Assembly (NCBI RefSeq): GCF_013155385.1
Contig: NZ_JABJUQ010000007.1
Coordinates: 2,338,001-2,402,000, forward strand
Direction of reading: 5' to 3'
DNA length: 64,000 nt
DNA from: Bacillus sp. WMMC1349
GTDB lineage: Bacteria > Bacillota > Bacilli > Bacillales > Bacillaceae
This document shows, in pieces, positions 63,347 to 64,000 of the stretch. Below the pieces are notes generated by a model, which ran no database searches, was not told where the DNA came from, and saw nothing but the letters and a program-made list of their open reading frames with translations. The number at the start of each line of letters is the position of its first letter. Position 1 is the first letter of the stretch. The position numbers were made by a program, and so were the translations under genes.

Positions 63347-63436
63347 TTAACGGGTCGCTTTTCCCGACCATTTCACCAATAGAAGCAGCATTGCCGTTAA
63401 AAATAAGATGATTGATAGCATGACAATATCCAACAT
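63347..63436 (-). CDS. 29-residue membrane peptide at the head of the kdp operon
   Basis: MLDIVMLSIILFLTAMLLLL plus VKWSGKATR, one hydrophobic helix with a basic C-terminus, starting at ATG 63434-63436 after AAAGGAGGTG. It lies between the riboswitch terminator and kdpF. Possibly a second KdpF-like accessory peptide; no family name is known to me. Confidence 0.65.
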   Translation of the reverse strand: MLDIVMLSIILFLTAMLLLLVKWSGKATR

Positions 63437-63465
63437 TGTGTTCACCTCCTTTGTTTTTGAGCACG

Positions 63466-63507
63466 AAAAAAAGCCGTAAGAGAACAAACCTCTTACGGCT
63501 TTTTTTG
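63466..63507 (-). terminator. riboswitch-controlled terminator of kdp
   Basis: Perfect hairpin AAAGCCGTAAGAG...CTCTTACGGCTTT with a T-run on the minus strand, between the aptamer and the first kdp reading frame. Confidence 0.85.
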
Positions 63508-63519
63508 GCATAGTGAAGA

Positions 63520-63690
63520 AACCATGCTTTTTGCACGTATTTGGGTTCTCTTCAAACGCTTACGAGGTTAGCTGTCGGATTCAGGTGGGAAGAGTCACCT
63601 TACCTAAAAAAGGATTCACCCCTAGTGGCTCAGGCCACAAAAAATGGTTCCCCCGTTTCCTAAATGGAATTCAGCGATTCAAATGGAAAA
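63520..63690 (-). promoter_or_regulatory. c-di-AMP (ydaO/yuaA) riboswitch
   Basis: The minus strand carries the conserved blocks in order: CGCTGAATTCC, GGGGGAACCA, the stem GTGGCCTGAGCCAC, GGGGTGAATCC, CCGACAGCTAACCTCGTAAG and GCGTTTGAAGAGAACC. Ligand binding should favour the terminator at 63466-63507 and shut off kdp. The link fits known biology, since high c-di-AMP signals ample potassium. Confidence 0.93.
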
Positions 63691-63699
63691 TTCATTCAG

Positions 63700-64000
63700 T
63701 TTTGATGATGAGAACTATAATACGCTCGTTAAATAATCATGTAAAGTTCGAAAAATGATCGGATTTTATGATATTAACCTCTTATTGTTGTTTTAGTGAA
63801 CTTTATTTGTTATTTACTTCTATTATCTTTAAATATCTTACTTTTTCTCACGTCATTACACATTTGTTATGATGAATAACGTCGGATAAAATCGATATTT
63901 GATTATAAAAATTTTTGACTAGCAAATGTTACAAGAAGGTGGTATGATGCGAATATCATGTCATAGTGAAAACGTAACAGGATCGTTTGGAGGTATTATG
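63700..64000 (+). other. region before a gene that starts at the window edge
   Basis: AT-rich DNA; a TTGGAGG ribosome-binding site is followed by ATG at 63998-64000, the last codon in the window. A promoter is likely within 63840-63960, but I could not fix the elements. The gene itself is outside the window. Confidence 0.4.

Noticed and set aside
1..64000. CRISPR arrays, tRNA or rRNA genes, complete insertion sequences
   Set aside because: None was seen on reading both strands; weak or decayed ones could have been missed.

Overview
The window looks like the chromosome of a low-GC, endospore-forming Bacillaceae species. At the left edge the genes run yqeK-nadD-yhbY-aroE-yqeH-yqeG, followed by sda, the arrangement known from Bacillus subtilis. 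Sporulation genes are scattered through it: sigK, three small YjcZ-type proteins and a CotF-like relic. Homologues of B. subtilis blt/bltR, ycgT, yoaI, yjdF, murQP, levDEFG/levR and sdpRI are recognisable. No rRNA, tRNA, CRISPR array or complete insertion sequence was seen. All calls rest on reading the sequence and on remembered family features; no database search was run.

Layout. 1-4.6 kb: housekeeping operon on the minus strand, then sda under a cluster of DnaA boxes. 4.7-14.9 kb: the sigK locus, split by a reduced skin-like element. The N-terminal half of sigK is on the plus strand at 4988. It is followed by the SpoIVCA-type serine recombinase, small accessory genes, an LXG toxin with an immunity candidate, and a phage lysis cassette. 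The C-terminal half of sigK is at 13806-14204 on the MINUS strand. 14.9-22.8 kb: blt/bltR drug efflux, alkaline phosphatase with PhoP boxes, a Fur-controlled ferredoxin-NADP reductase and a small spore protein. 22.8-29.1 kb: a graveyard of orphan toxin tips and immunity genes (two SMI1/KNR4 proteins and others), interleaved with heme O synthase, a HIT protein and a LexA-box gene. 29.4-38.9 kb: esterase lipoprotein, MurNAc uptake and etherase (murP, murQ), a YoaI-type hydroxylase, decayed secreted genes and an amino-acid permease. 39-47.7 kb: persulfide dioxygenase-rhodanese plus sulfide:quinone reductase, then a sigma-54-dependent mannose-family PTS with its activator LevR. 47.8-57.5 kb: MFS pump with PadR regulator, broken acetyltransferase, yjdF with a probable riboswitch, a divergent ATP-grasp ligase/aminotransferase pair, sdpRI and spore-associated small genes. 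57.7-63.7 kb: a kdp potassium-uptake operon behind a c-di-AMP riboswitch, with a KdpD that lacks its kinase half.

The most striking observation is the orientation of the sigK halves. In the classic skin arrangement both halves point the same way and SpoIVCA excises the DNA between them. Here the two attachment cores (5321-5335 and 14184-14198, 14 of 15 bases shared) are inverted relative to each other. Recombination would therefore flip about 8.9 kb rather than delete it, and the flip would rebuild an in-frame sigK reading ...[13 protein letters not shown].... The phage-side arms of the two sites survive, and an ImmA/YqaB-like relic lies outside the right-hand site. This suggests that a small secondary inversion turned the spoIIIC end of an ordinary skin around. 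Whether the flip works as a developmental switch, or the strain is blocked in late sporulation, is the main open question.
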